Shown here: piece after piece, positions 22,301 to 36,282 of the stretch | Layout of the letters: each line of letters starts with the position of its first letter | Position numbering within the stretch: the first letter of the stretch is position 1 | The notes under the pieces: model-generated | Told to the model about the DNA's origin: nothing | What the model saw: the letters and a program-made list of their open reading frames with translations, nothing else | Databases searched by the model: none | Made by a program: the position numbers and the translations under genes | NCBI RefSeq assembly: GCF_011386835.1 | Contig: NC_088809.1 | Span: 1,612,001-1,676,000 of the forward strand | Direction: 5' to 3' | Source of the DNA: Chrysemys picta bellii | Taxonomy: Eukaryota > Chordata > Testudines > Emydidae | Length of the DNA stretch: 64,000 nt

Positions 22301-25300
22301 CCAGGTCATTCAGAGCAGAGTTTTATAACCAGTAAAAATCCATGTGTGCATTTGTTCAGGGAGGACAGCAGATCACGATGGGCACAGGGCCAAAGCTCCA
22401 TTCATATTTAAATTGGTGACATTCAGCATGGCTAGATCTCACCAACATTAGGAGTTTGATCACATCTCTAGAAATGGCAGTGAAATATCATCCCATGCCA
22501 AAAAAGGTGCCAAGGCACTGAAGAGAAGCACTTCATGAAAAATAAAGGCAGCAGTCTAGGATTGACTAGAAAATAAGAATAAATCTGAGAAGGATACAGG
22601 AGTTTGGATAGACTTGGCGCAATGCAGATGCCAAGTTTCCAAAAGATCTCCTTTGGCCGTTGTGGCCAAGAGGAAACCCAATGGATCACTGAAAGGAAGA
22701 GTATTTATATTAAGTAACACACAGCTTGCATCAGCCAATAGGTGACATGACTCACAGTCTACCTTGCTACTGTTGCTCTCGCGACTCAAAAGAACCACTA
22801 AAAGTGAAGGGATTTCAGCAGTCTCATGCCAAGGAGCTAAAACCCAGCTATGGAAATCCTGCAGCAATAGATCATCTTTAGAGAGTGGGACATTCACAGC
22901 TCATCCGTAGCGAAGTCTAGTGTTATGTGTATTAGACTGCACAACTTAAACCACTGCTGGGGTCTGTAACCCGGAAGGACTTGGCAGGGCTGCTTCACCA
23001 GCACTCACTCACTTTTAACCCCCCCCAGATCAAGAGGCAGAAAATATGCCAATGCTTTTCAGTTCAGGACATGAGCTAAGCTGACACAAGCGCTGCCTTG
23101 CATCAAGAACTCAAACACTTTCCCAAATACAACAGCACCAGGGGAATTTAGAGTGAAGAAGAGGTTACAACACAAACACAAACCCCCCCCCCCCCCACAC
23201 ACCCACCCTTGCTGATGAAAGCAAGCACCCAGCGGAGAAGCAGCATTTCAGCTTAATCCCAATTGAACCAAGGGAGAGCTTCAGAGAAGGCCCTAGAGAC
23301 TTTGGAACTCCTTGTAGTCTGCAGCTGTTTGGGCACGATGCTCGGTGCCTTTGGTTTAGCTTGTTAATCATTTGCGTTTACTACATTCCCCAACTGGTTG
23401 GCAACTTAGTTCTGGGGTGTTTTAACTCCTCTCACTGTGGGGATGTTCATACAACCTCTTAATATTTGCACACAGTCTCTCATTACTACAGCTATACAAG
23501 ACTTCAGTGAAGTAGAAAGGGATTTATGTACAAGCAGGTACATTTTAACCCTTCCTTGACTTCCTACTCCTATCCTGTGCCCTTCAAAGATACAGCAACA
23601 CTTGGAACAGGTCAAATAAATTCCAACAGAGTTCTTTTTTAGTGACCTATGAAGAACCATCTGCATAAGCAGTTCAGATCTCCTAATGTCCAGGAGATAA
23701 GTATTTCAAGGCCTATCCTCCCCCAGTAGATAACAGTTTACAAGTAATGTTCCTGTGTTTGTGGAGAAGATGAGACCCGTGGTATAAATGGAATATTTTT
23801 TCCAGTAGCGGAACCAGACATCCACACCAGCCCAAAATACCCAGAGTTCTGAGATCAGGGGAATGATGATACACAGCCTGGAAGATACAAGTTAGTATCA
23901 GTGGGATTTAAACGTTCATTGAGTGCATTTCCAGCAAGTCCAGGAGGGATGATTTGAAGCCAATACAGTCCCTTTCTCTGCTCAGGGAAAGATGGACTTT
24001 GCCTATGCTCTAGTTACATCATGTAAATTAGATGTATATTCATTATAGACTGGAAAAAGTGTCCCTGGCTATAACCTTCAGTTATAGGAGAGAATCCTGC
24101 AAACTTGATCAACTCCCTTTAAAAATCCAGGTTTAAAAATTATACTAGTAAATGAAGAACCTTGTGTGGCTATGACACACCCAAGTTACTTGCTGCACAT
24201 CCTTAACAGGAATAAAGGGAGTCTCCACAGTTTCACCTTTCCAAACAGACACATGCCACCTTGGATTTAGTTTGCCCTTACATGGAAAGGGCATACAATC
24301 TAATAACTTCTGAAAGTCACACAGCAGGTGAGCAATGGAGCAGACCTTCCAACTAGCACAAGCTTTGTCCCTCTCCTCAAAGATTTTTATTCTCTCTGCC
24401 TTGTTAAAATAAGGTGTGGTAAAGTACCCTTTTAGAATCCTTTAAAAATCTCACCCTGAATCTTCCTCCTATACCTCTTACTTCTCAGGAGGAGAAAACG
24501 CCAGTACATTTTACTAACTGGCAAGTCACAGTTTATTTGAGACGGAGGAGGTGGTAGATTAGTCTGCCTTGCCATAGCCACTTTGCCCATTTTCCAACTG
24601 GAGTGTTGTAGAACAAACAATCTGTTTACTTTGGGGTTTGCTGAGACCTGACCTACCCAACCCCTGTGGGCGTCTCCAATGGGGTAAGGTGGTTTCTTTT
24701 ATGCTGGATTCATAAGGGGATTCAGCTTCTAAGAACAGCCAGAGCAAGGTGTGCTTGGGAAAACTGGAGCTGCTCCCAAGAACTGGAGCGCACCACAAAC
24801 CAATGGGTTAACGGGAAGTTTCTCACTGAACGCTCACAAAAGATGGTTACTTTGAAGAGGTGCTCAACTTGCCTATGCAGCACCTTGTTTCTGCTTCATT
24901 CTAAGCCTTCCAGTTGGCAAAGCACTCATACTGGCATCTGGGGAGAGTTCATCTCCACTCTACCTGAAAAATGCAGTGGAGAGGAGACAGGAGGACAGTG
25001 ACAGTAACTTTCGAGTTTTCAAGGTAAGAACAATTTTTCATGACATCAAACTAAAAGAGAAATAACATCCCCACAGCTCTCGAGACAGAAAGACCAGAAT
25101 GGAGAAAACCCAGCCCAAAACCAGACTTCTTCAGGAATTTCACCATTTTTTGGCCTGCAGTTTTCCACACGACATAATAGTCTCTCAGAATTTCTTAGTG
25201 CTTTTACTGCAAAAGGATATCTAGGATGCTCCTAAAGTATTTGAACTCCCAGATGCAGCCCTTCCCAAATTTTTCTGGGAACATCTTTGGCCAGAAGTTA

Positions 25301-26574
25301 GACTATTACAGCAAACGTCCATCCTGAAGCCATTGGTTACATCAGTTGAATACCATAGGCCAAGCAAGCCTCATTCATTCGCACTGCATAAAAACAGCAG
25401 AAGGGGCAGAGGGAACAGGACTTTTTGGCTTTACTTTTTATTTTTCCTGAAGACCAAAAGAAAGAAAAAAATTGAAAAGAAAAGGTTCTCGTTATACCGG
25501 TAGCACATGAGAAGCAGCGTATATAATCAGTATGTGTTTTAATGAAATACAGCAGCAATTCCCGATTCTCTCCACAGCAAACATTTCTGTTTGGTTTTTA
25601 CGGGAATGGCCGAGTTCTGTGGAGACATCTTTCACATCATAAGCTTCAGAAAAGGTTCTCTAAGAAAGAAAATTCACAAGTGTCATTATAAAATGTTAAC
25701 TTTGGGCTGTAACAAATTGGGCTGATGATTTAACAGCTTCAAAGCCTCTGCTCAATAGAAAAGATACAGCAGAGATGGAAGTTTCCCATTGGAAGCCTTT
25801 ACACCACTTTCACACTTATCCCCTCTCTGCTCTGTTTAGTAACAACCTCCATTGGGCAGAAGTAAGTCATTAGAAACCAGCAGAAGTGTCCGCATAGCAA
25901 TATAGTGCTGAACCAGTGTAGTGCATGAGGAGGGGATAGATTATGGTGCTGACAGCACAGCATAAAGTAGTCCAGAGCTCACTGAGAAAAACACATGAAA
26001 TATTTAGCTCCTTACTTTTCCCCCCCAAAGGAAAGAATTCTTCCATAAATGTCCAAGACTGATTTCACCAATATACAGTCATGGAAATGGGGAAGCAAGA
26101 GATTTGCATCAGAGGTCATAAGTGCTTGACCTTTCAGTGGAGAAGGAGTGGAAAGCTGGAAGTGCTCTAATCGGAACAGTGGTGTAAATTCCAATGGAAG
26201 ACACCCATCTATGTCAAAGACTCAAGTGAAAGCCTAGAGTTTACAAAAGTGCTGTACAAATTAAACACATGCACAACCGTGTTCCACTAGCTAGGGAGAC
26301 TTTCACAGCATTCAATATTGCATGGAACAGGACCAGAATGCTCTATTTTCCTTAGAACCAGTTACTCATCTTTGTATTAGTAAAATTATAGCAGGAACTG
26401 GAAGAAGGAAAAATATCAAACTGAATGAATACTGCGAAGTGTTTCTAGAAGTCCAAAGCATGGCTCCTACTAACCACACCAGAGCATCACTCTGCACAAG
26501 ACAGTCCCAAAATAAAAAGATTCTACCAAATGATACTAAGTACCACTCTATCCTTTGTCATCATTTGAGCAATC

Positions 26575-29464
26575 GCGCATATCCAGTGGGGCCCTTTATT
26601 GGACCCTTATTGCTGGGTTCATGTTGGAGTAAAGGTTTCTTTTACAGGTTGTGTCTATAAACTAAGCATGTAAGTGAACAAAAACATTGATTAAAAAAAG
26701 GGTAAAAATCTCTTAAGTATAAGAAAAAGCTGTTAGTCATACACTGACGCAGAAATGTAGTTATTTTCAATAAAAATTGGACTCCGAACAAGGCGAAATA
26801 TCTGAGTAGGTTTTAATAGCAAAATTGTTCTTATTTTTTGAACAGGCTAATGGAATGTCCTACCTGGATGTGTCTTGAATATTTTTGCTTCACAGTCCTG
26901 CTGCACCAGGCCAAAGTCTCAGAGGAGATGATTCTATTTGCAGTTATTAGTGCAGAACAACTCATGACAAGACTCTCAGACTATCTTCCATGGCTTACTG
27001 TAACATTAGCAAATCTTCAGACATTTAAACCACTTTTTTTCAAGAGCCAAAACATGGGATTTCACTAGCTCTCTGTTTTGGGGGAGGGCAGAAGGAGAAT
27101 CACAGTCTGGGGGTTGTATTTGCAGCAGGCTAATGAACTGAATAAAAAGTAGGTATTTCAGTAGCAGAACACCTTATGATAACTAACGTAGTGGGAAATG
27201 TTAAAGTCATAGCACAGCCCTAGATCAATTTGGAGGAGGGGAAAAGGCGACCGGGAAAATGGAAGGGAAGCAGCTTCAGACTCAATCCTTGGCTTCCAAG
27301 ATAATGTATTCAGAAAAATATTGCATGAAAAGCCTTAGGTTTTAGTTCTTTCATAGATGTATATTTACCAGTTTTCACAAAGACTGCAGGAATACGATTA
27401 TAAACAATAAATTAGGACTTCATGTTGCTATCATTTGGCATAACACAATCAGGCAATTTTTCCTTTTAAATATAAGGCAACACAAGCCAACACATAATTT
27501 AATCCGTCTTTAGTCAGACTGCTTAACTTTGCTAAAGAGTAATCACTAAAGAACGGTTTATAGTACACTTAAAAGAATTTAAATAATGTCATGGTGTAAG
27601 TGTACTATCTTACGCAAGGAATCAGAAAACGTACTCTGCTAAGCTTTGAAACCTAAATATTTGTTACAGCCCAGAACTACACGTCTAAATTAAAAGATAC
27701 AAATAAATGTTTTCTAATTTTTTCCATTTACGAAAATCTTTAAGAATCTCTAGCCAACTATGACATCACTTCAAAACTTGTAAGTTTGTTGTGAGTTTTT
27801 TTTTTTTTTTTTTTAATTTTGTATGATGTCTTAAGATTTTAAATCATGCTCATTAAGGAAAGTTCAAGGAGCAAATACTTAAGGCTTTGTTTTTCAAAGG
27901 GCTGTGAGGGAGGCCAGTGAATGGCAGAGGCCAGTGGGTTCACTCATACACAATGCTACTCAAACCCACGCTACCAGGCGACATTCATACAGAAATATTA
28001 CACTTAAAAGTTACAGTGTAGAGCAATATTTTTAGCCAGTGTACATATAAAGAATCAATGCATTTACTTTTTTTTAAATTCCAAACTCAACTGTGATCAT
28101 TATGTTCAAGTATTAGTCTCACTTACAGAGATGAGAAACTTCCTACTTACAATAAATTTAGCGTCAAAAGAAGGGATGTTTCAATAGACTGAAGAGAATG
28201 AGACACTGAGGTTATCCAATAGTTAGTGTTCTATTGGTCACCAACTCATTTAGCTGCTTTAGGTGACGTGGGGAGGGAAGAGAAGTAGTTAGGCACAAAG
28301 AATCTGGGAAAAGAGTACTTTAAAAATAGCTTAAATGGTAATTCCCAGATATGAGAACTGTTCTATCATGTCTATGGTGGTGCTTTAACATACAAGAATA
28401 TCGAGTTGTAAGTTCCACCACGTCTCATGGCTAGAGCTTCATTTCATAGCAAATACCTTTCATTTCATTGATGCTGTCGGAATGTGAGAACGCCATGCCA
28501 GTCACTATGTGCCCTTACCTTTACAGTGGAGACGGACTTCTAAATATGCTGATCTACCCTGAAATTAATTCTACCTACCGGAGGAGCAACTGAACCCTTT
28601 GTGGGGTCGTCAATGGGTCTAGATTCCTGGAATAAAACCTCAGTACAGCACTTTGTATCAGGAAATCCAGACTCCTAGCAGCGAGGGGTTCAGACATAGT
28701 TAGCTTTAAAATGGTGAAGTGGAAGCAAAGAGGGAAGGAGGCAGCTACTACTGCAGCTATGTACTCTACATCCTAAAACTGCCACTCCCATACCCTGTCC
28801 TCAGCAATACGTCCGGACGATCTGAGGGACTTTTGACTCTGGAGATAGACCAAAGTCAAAATGATAAACACAGAACTCTCTGCAAGAGCTAGCAAAAAGC
28901 TTCTTCCTATGTTAATGCCTAAATATATAACCCTAGCTAAATCCTTTCAAAGGTAGGCTTCCTTTTCAATTAAATAAGCCTCTAGACAGTGCAAATGGTC
29001 AATGTTTAATGCATTTAATGAAACCGGCTTTAGAGTTGAAACTAAGCCCTACTTCCTGACAAATTCGGTTGCTCTTAATCTGCAGAGGACATTTAGATGG
29101 AAATGTAAGCCTCTATGCTAACTAGCTCTTTAAAGAGCTGGCTATCAGATGCAACTGTGAACCCTGCAGCAACTTAATAGTCCAGCAAGTAGTCACCAAG
29201 CAGAAGGCAAAAGCTGAGCAAAGAGGATTCTGTGGTGAAGAAACAGCTGTGGGGTGCAGTAGTGTAATCAAGTTATTTGAAACAAAAGACATGTTATATA
29301 TTTGATGCCAACAGGAGAAAATGTGGATGTAAAGCTTTTAAATACACATTAAGTCTTGTTTCAATGATTATAATGATCACACAAGTTTGCAAATTAAAAA
29401 TACTTTGCTTATTAATTAAAATTAAGACTAAACCTCTAATTTTGTCTGTGAAAGTGACTGCAGC
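26575..29464 (-). other. FAM222B: Probable 3'UTR of FAM222B
   Basis: AT-rich sequence follows the stop codon directly, with no recognisable mobile elements and only one long T run (about 27799-27814). That low repeat load, compared with the introns on either side, suits a transcribed 3'UTR. The end is set by the first canonical poly(A) signal and is uncertain. Confidence 0.35.
26595..26600 (-). terminator. FAM222B: Candidate poly(A) signal of FAM222B
   Basis: This is the first canonical AATAAA on the minus strand downstream of the FAM222B stop codon (plus strand TTTATT). It would give a 3'UTR of about 2.9 kb. ATTAAA variants occur earlier (near 27815, 29002 and 29012), so shorter ends are possible. 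No transcript evidence. Confidence 0.3.
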
Positions 29465-31050
29465 CTATCTATACCCCGGGTGCTGAATATGAAGATTTCG
29501 ACTATCAGTTGGTTCAGGCGCTCGGTTCATGGGAGGGCGATGGACTTTTCCCAGCACAGCCATACTCTGATCTCTGAAGCAAGCCTGCTGGAAGTCCCCA
29601 TTTAGGTAATCCATGGTCTGCATCACACTATTCTGGCTGGATGAACCAGCTCCGGCTCTATAATGAGCTCCCGCTGCACAATCTAGTGGTGCCCCTGCTG
29701 GCTGTCCTCCATGAAAAGGCATGGCAAGGTCCTGTGAGCCAGAGCTGTCACTATTCGGTGTGGGCAGAATGTTATTCCATATGGGCTGGAAATAGTGCCC
29801 ATTAGTATATGGCAAGGGTCCCTGCAATCCATTCACAGGTGGGGAAGGTGTAGGCTTCTCAATAGGAGGCTTTAAGTTGAAAGACTGGCCCATGCACAGT
29901 TCTTGAGGGTAGTTTGAAGTTTTACCAGGAAAACCTTGCCCTGCAATCTCTCTCTGAAGGTGCTTCCCCGCAAGTCCAGTAGGTCCAGCAGCATCGCCAC
30001 ACATTTGCTGGAGATGTGCAAGCTGATGCTGGTTCCATGCAACCGATTTCATTTCATTCTGGTATGCAGCTGGCACCCTGTTGATGTTTACCATGGGTAC
30101 ATTAACAGAGGCAGAAGAAGGAATAGCAGCAGCATGATCTACAGGGTTTACTACACAGGAAGGCATGGGAGTAGGAACATTGTGAGTAGATACCCTGGTA
30201 CTTGCATTGATAAGCAGGTTGCGACTTATGGGGCTAGGGTTTGCAATCTGTCCCTCACATACTGAGGTAGTGCTAATGCCAGCTCTGGCCTGGCAGAACT
30301 GGTTAATCTGGTGCACGATGCTGCTCAGGTCTGGTGGCTGGTTCTGCTGAAGAGTGGCAGCCATAGAGAGGGGAATGGTTGAGGTAGACACGGTCACATT
30401 CGGCGGCGCATCTGCATCCGGCATCTTTCTGCTTCCATGTAAACCTGGCTGCAGCAAAGTGTTTGCAGGGTGCTGCAGAGTCTGATGTGCCATGGTCTGA
30501 GGATGCTGCAGGCTCTGTGGCTGCTGCATATTCTGAGGGTGCTGCAAAGTCTGCGGCTGCGGTATACCCTGAGGGTGTGTTAAGCTTTGTGGCTGCAGCA
30601 TACCCTGAGGGTGCTGCAAAGTCTGTGGCTGCGGTATACTCTGGGGGTGTGGCAGAGTCTGTGCATGCTGAAGGGCCTGCTGGCGAGCAAGCGCCTGGGG
30701 GTGGTTTAAAGTGCTAGGTGCAACGTATGGTGTGGAAGGGGGATTCATCATTGCTTCCGGCAGCAGACGTGTGCGTGTTCCGTCAAAGTCTTTGATCATT
30801 CCTTTAGCTGGAGATTTGACTATCGCGAGCAGGCCTGTTTTTGTGGTGGGCTGAGACGGGTAAGGACTATACCTCTGGCCTGAAGTATCAAGTCCATTCA
30901 CAGTACGGCGTATGTGTTTCCTCTGGGGAACTTTGACGCTGTTTGGAAAAATTTTTATAGTCAGTGGATTGTTGGCAACCTTCTTAGCATAAGCATCCAA
31001 TTCTGCTGGGGTAGGATACTGTGCAGATCTCATCTTCTGTGTAGTGTCCC
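29465..31050 (-). CDS. FAM222B: FAM222B, terminal coding exon (residues 28-555)
   Basis: This exon encodes nearly all of FAM222B, a vertebrate protein of unknown biochemical role (paralogue FAM222A, aggregatin). The minus-strand acceptor CTCCACAG ends at 31051; the exon opens with GG completing Trp28, then DTTQK and Met34 (31033). The conserved N-terminal block (about residues 34-125, SAQYPTPAELDAYAKKVANN onward) is followed by a His-Pro-Gln-rich repeat (about 144-223), a conserved middle (NVTVSTSTIPLSMAATL; SSIVHQINQFCQ at about 270-281) and a conserved C-terminus (ILPTPNSDSSGSQDLAMPFH; ending HIQHPGYR). I recognise it from my memory of the human protein (about 562 residues). It is largely low-complexity, with no membrane segment or signal peptide. 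Open frame throughout, no disruption. Confidence 0.95.
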
Positions 31051-33129
31051 CTGTGGAGAAAGAGGGAATCCGTCAGTACTGACCCTGGTAAGAAACTGCT
31101 TTCTCTCAGAACAAGCAAGTTATGGTAAAAAAGCATTCAAAAGATAAAAAAGAGCTGTATCTTCCCAAAACCAGTGGGCAAGCACCAGTTATCTGATTCT
31201 CTTCATCAGTGGAAACCAACATGACGCACAACTCAAATTCAGGCAAGATCAGCCTGAAGGGAGTAAAAATTGAACCAAACCATTTCTTAAAGTAAGTTTA
31301 TTCAGAAAATGCTTGTAATTACATTAATCCTCGAAGAGTAATGGACAAAACAGATGTGCCATTACAAACATATCAGATGGCCTGCACCTCGGAGTATTTT
31401 CTACTCAGGATAAGGTGGGGGAAATGCCACAGCCTAATGAATATTCTCTGAATTTAAATCTCCCTATCCCCCATTCTTAATCCGTTCTTGGAATCCTGAG
31501 CTTCTAGTTTAGGAAACAGAGAAAGCAGTTAGCGAACAGAATGGAAAAATGCACAGAATGTTGGTGTGAGCCCCATATAAAGTCACTTCAACTAAAAACT
31601 TCTTGAATTTCAATTTCAGCATTATTCTGAAATTGAGGCATTAAAATTTTTTTAAACTGTCGTCTTTGGCAAATATGCAAAGGTTCTTTGAGAAGTCTTT
31701 AGCAATTCTAGTTTCGCCAGGTTATATTGTATAATTCCCATTCTGGCAAAGATGCATTATTTTGTGCCTTTCAACTCTATCCATCCCTACCCAACTAATC
31801 TCCATATTCACTATGACGGTCAGTTTGGGAGAGTAGCCTAACAACAAACAGTTAAAATCAGGGTACCACAACAGATCCTAAAGGCACAACTATCTACCAC
31901 ATGTGGACAAAATTATTCCAGACAGTCATCCTGTTCCATTTATTCTCACTTAGCAGATATCCACCTGGCTGAAGGTTGAGCACCAGGCTGTCATTTGTTC
32001 ATTTCAGCAAAGGCCGTCTGAAAATCTAGGAGAGTGGAATGCACTTGTAGATTGCTGTAGTCTCATTCCACGCAGACAGCACACTTCCCTTCACAGCTAT
32101 ACTGACTGCCTCTCATAAGCTACTGTTTTAAAAGCAATTTTATAAATCTTCCAATATAGGCTTGTGTCTTCCTCAATCCCATTCCCTTTTTGCTTGATTT
32201 TTCACCTTGCAGATTTTGTCCACCAAAAAAGCAGCTCCCCTCTAATAGAACAAGACGTTCAGCTCCTACGCATGCTCCTCCTCCACAGATCCTCCACATG
32301 CTACTGCGGTGCTTTGCTGGTAGGGGGTTCTGCAGCTGACTTCTCCAGAGCTCAGCAGGGCCATTACCAGTGCGCTTGGTACCTCACTGTCCCAAGCAGA
32401 AGAGACCTAGGAACTACAGAGATCAGGCTGCTACCAGGGAGGCAAATCTCTGCTTGAACATATGCACTTGATTACAGCCGTTGGGAAAACAAACAACAAG
32501 AAGTTATCTACCAAGTACGGTTAAGGTCTAAGCAGCATTACTAGCTCCCTTTCAATCACTGTCTACAGAGCATATAATTTTAGTCTCTAAAACTGAAGGC
32601 AGGGAACTGCTTCTATAAGAAAAGTGGTCCTTAGAAACCAAGGGCAATGCAGGAGATGATGGGATGGATACCAAAAGGAGAAGCAGTTATAACGAAATTA
32701 AACAGATCCTTTGTAAAATGGAAATATTTATAAGCACAGCATGCACTCAGCTATGCCAGCTGGCAGTTTACCTATCCATCTTCATTGGTTCTGAGATGTC
32801 TCTCACCATGGTGTTTAAGCACTGGCATCTACCACCCTCCCTACTAATAAGAGAAATATCAAATGAGTATTTCATTCACCTAAACATCCTCTTTGTTCTC
32901 ATGTCTCACCTCACCCTGTTATGCAGGTTCTAACTTCTTTTGACTGAGCTCTTGCATTTCTAATGAAGTCAGGAATGTCTCCAAGTTAGGCTTAGCAATG
33001 CTACTCCTCTGTTGCCAGGTTTCTGTCAGCAGCTCTCAAAACTTTGTTGGCTTTATTTTTGGCAGGTTCTTCTATTCCTTCTGATCTTCTCTGCCTTTTC
33101 CAGAGATGCCTACCCTGGAAACATGCTAG

Positions 33130-33377
33130 GGCCTTGGCTACACTGGCAATTCACAGCGCTGCACCTGCTGCGCTCAGAGGTGTGAAAAAACACACACACA
33201 CCCCGAGCGCAGCGAGTGCAGCGCTGTAAAGCGCCAGTGTAATCAGCGCCTGCAGCGCTGCACGCTCTATCACAGTGCTGCAAGCTATTCCCCTCGGAGA
33301 GGTGGAGTACTTGCAGCGCTGGCCGCACGACTACACTTGTGCTTCACAGCGCTGCCATGGCAAGTGTAGCCAAGGCC
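33130..33377. mobile_element. PIF/Harbinger-like MITE, TAG duplication
   Basis: A 248-bp element with near-perfect terminal inverted repeats GGCCTTGGCTACACT and AGTGTAGCCAAGGCC, flanked by TAG (33127-33129 and 33378-33380). A 3-bp T-N-A/G type duplication with GG-starting ends is typical of PIF/Harbinger. The interior repeats the 8-mer CAGCGCTG five times. It is GC-rich for this region and non-coding. Confidence 0.75.
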
Positions 33378-35606
33378 TAGGTAATTCTGATGAAAGAGTA
33401 ACTGATCAGGTTGAAGGGAATCCATGCCTTTCTGCACCAGGGGTTATGTGAACTTGGCCAATTTCAGATAGTTTCTACTTAACGCTTCAAGACATCTTTC
33501 TTTTACATTCTATGGAAAAACTAGACAAGAATTTCAGAAGTCGAATATCAAACTGGGTAACAAATGTTATTAGTGATATAGTATATTGGATAGTTTGCCA
33601 CCTTTCCAGTCTTGGGTGTACTTTGACAATGCATTACAAGGGAAGCAGATAAAATATTGATCACATTTTAATATGCAAAACTGAACAGTTTGCGTCTATC
33701 ATCTATAGCTCTGAATCCCAGAGTTCCTTAAATAGTTTTACTTTAAGAGTGAAAACAAGCCTCAGTTCAAGTTAAACATGTGCCAAGATGAAACCGGATG
33801 TCCCATCTTAAGTAACTGACAAACCATTTTTCATATCCCCTTTGAACAGGCCTCTCTGAAGTGAACAATCGATTCCCTCACTTTCCCCCTTCTCTCCTAT
33901 GTAATTCTAGTTTACAAAGTCAATGCCTCTCTTGCCCAGAACTAGCTAAAACATCCATAATTTACTTAGGACTGATCAAGAGAACGTATTCCTGAGGCTC
34001 CCATACATGACATAAAATGTAATTATGTTACACCAGTAGTTTTTCTTCACAGTAGACTCTAATCTTTGTTGGATCAATTTGGGCAACAAAACAGAGAAAA
34101 CCGAATAAGTCAGAAACAGGAATTAAGGTGTACTCGGGGGACTGAAGAACCAGTACAGGGATTCCAAGACTACAGTGAAGCAGTCATGGGGATTAGGTAG
34201 GATAGAAAAAACAACAGATTAGCTCAGTTGACTAAATGAATGGGAAAATATCAAGCATAATTTAAACAAAATATGTGTCTTTGCTGTCCAACATCCCCAT
34301 CACTTGTGATCAGTTCAGATTTCTGTGCCAGTCCATACAACAATTAGATGTGCACCTCTCAATATCAGAAATATTTTCTTGTTAGCAATGGCATGTGTCT
34401 CTGCTTAATTTCAGTACGAAATTAACATTTTTCTTTATGTGCATTTCACATTAGGGCTTTAAACCACAGCTTTCTAACCTACTTATGGTTATGTTTTCAT
34501 TAAAATTCATTAAAGTATAACAAGCCTTAAGGATCCTTACAATAATCAAATTCAAAACAAAAAAAGAAGAGCTATACCCAATTCCTGGGTAAAGCTCTCA
34601 ACCGCTGCAATTTTTCTGTAGGTTTAATGAGTCTCCTCAGTCTTTGGGCAGGAGTTAATTTTAGCCTGTGGATTTGTCTTTTAGTCCAGGAATATAAAAC
34701 CCACACTTAGTCTCAACTGTGGCTACTCCACCATCATCTCAATCAATCTTTTTCTTTTAAGGGCCTGAGGCACCTGTCTTTACAGCATCGGAAACTATGA
34801 TCACTGCCCAATAAAAAGGCATTTTGCTTTTTTGACAATGCATTCTTTGCCTCAAGTATTTTGATATTGTCTTCGGTATTATACTTAAGAAGCAGAAGTA
34901 AAGACAGAATGCAGATAAGAGACCAATGAGAAATCCCACACATGGGTGAAGGACAAATTTCAGGGTTACTCTGTTTCCCTTGAAATCTTACAAAATTGAG
35001 TTTTGTTTTTTTTTTTTTTTTTGCAAAGTCTTTAAAATATATATACACTGTTATCAGTTTCAAAAAAGACACAATATTCACATGTCATCTAATAGCTCCT
35101 CCTTCATACAGTATCCTTAGGAAAAAAGCCCTTAATTTGGAGGTGGACAGAAAAGAAGGAACTATGTAGAGCTTTAAATAGAATGCAAGATCACTGTGAT
35201 CCAGAGAGCTATATCTAGAAAAAATTCCTCAGGCTTTCTGAACGGCTATTACTAAAGGTTATCTGGTACAGTTATACAGTTTCTTAAGGCTTCTATAAAA
35301 AGCATGGGACTATTTCAAATCCTCTTCCCCAGCCATCCCCAAACAACAACAAAAGCCACGCATTGTTCATTAAAAATGCTTATTAACTCAGCTTTCCTTT
35401 GGCCAGGAGCAAGACTATTTATGCATATACTGGATTTGGAGAAATGCACCAAATAATCTTATACACATCTGCCGCAGAGGGGGCATCTTGATTTTCAATA
35501 TAAATCAGAGCTAACTGGAACTGCTAAGCATTAGTGCTGTTTAAACGTCTGCCAGCTACTTTATGTGCTACATTCTTTTAAACACAGTACCTAAACTCTT
35601 CACTAA

Positions 35607-35839
35607 AGGCTTGTCTACACTAGGAAAATTAGTGAGCAGCAAGCTAGGGTGCAAATGGATAGAGCACTAGCTACTCAGCACTAACTCCGTGTGGACACAC
35701 TCATTGAGCACTTCTTGGACAGCTTAGCTTAATGCGCTTCCAAAGTGCAGTAAATTATTGTGCACCAAGACATGCAGAGAACAGCGAGAGTAAATGTGGG
35801 AGTAGCTACTGCAGGCTTTTTCCCTGTGTAGACAAGGCC
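35607..35839. mobile_element. PIF/Harbinger-like MITE, TAA duplication
   Basis: The left end AGGCTTGTCTACACTAGG and the right end CCCTGTGTAGACAAGGCC are inverted repeats, with TAA on both sides (35604-35606 and 35840-35842). About 233 bp and non-coding. It has the same end type as the element at 33130 but a different interior. Confidence 0.7.
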
Positions 35840-36282
35840 TAAATGAGGTTATAGTAGTGCTTTCAGTCCAATGTTAAGCAGTGCCTGGAAAGAGCTGGCA
35901 ATATCAAGTTAAGAGATGCTAGCCTGTTATCTTTAGAAAATATAGAACTAATGCAGTATGAAATTGGCCCACAATTCAGACCCTCATCTCACCAAACAAA
36001 TATATTAAAAGATTTCACTAATTTGCCCTTTCAGTATGAAGTTTTCCAATACTCTGAAGTGATCTCCAACCAAGGAAGCCTTTTAACGAATTGTAGGTTT
36101 TCTTTGTGAGAAAGTTCTGTCCCCTCCCACACAGTTTTAGTCAGCAATACTTCAATTGAAAAGACAAAATTCAACATATATTATTAAGATGGAAAGTGGA
36201 AAAAAAAGGGGGGGGGGGAGAATGCCATGAGCTGGCAGTCTACTTGCATATCACATTGTGAAAGCCCCTTTCTGGGCACATT

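Larger units (their letters stand above)
10866..26574. other. Intergenic stretch between the two genes; GC-rich to AT-rich transition
   Basis: No gene was recognised on either strand; the open frames are short and unrelated to known domains. GC content falls sharply near 11.2 kb and stays low. The stretch holds MIR-like remnants (12493-12700, 13110-13300), an LINE tail (19975-20100), three fold-back-family copies, a diverged MITE (18702-18958), an old SINE tail (22205-22300) and a 14-C run (23183-23196). Around 18400-18470 is a short 'aggtacttaggagcctaa'-type reptilian repeat. Confidence 0.55.

Noticed and set aside
30463..30717. An 84-codon repetitive open frame on the plus strand
   Set aside because: Antisense image of the His-Pro-Gln repeat of FAM222B.
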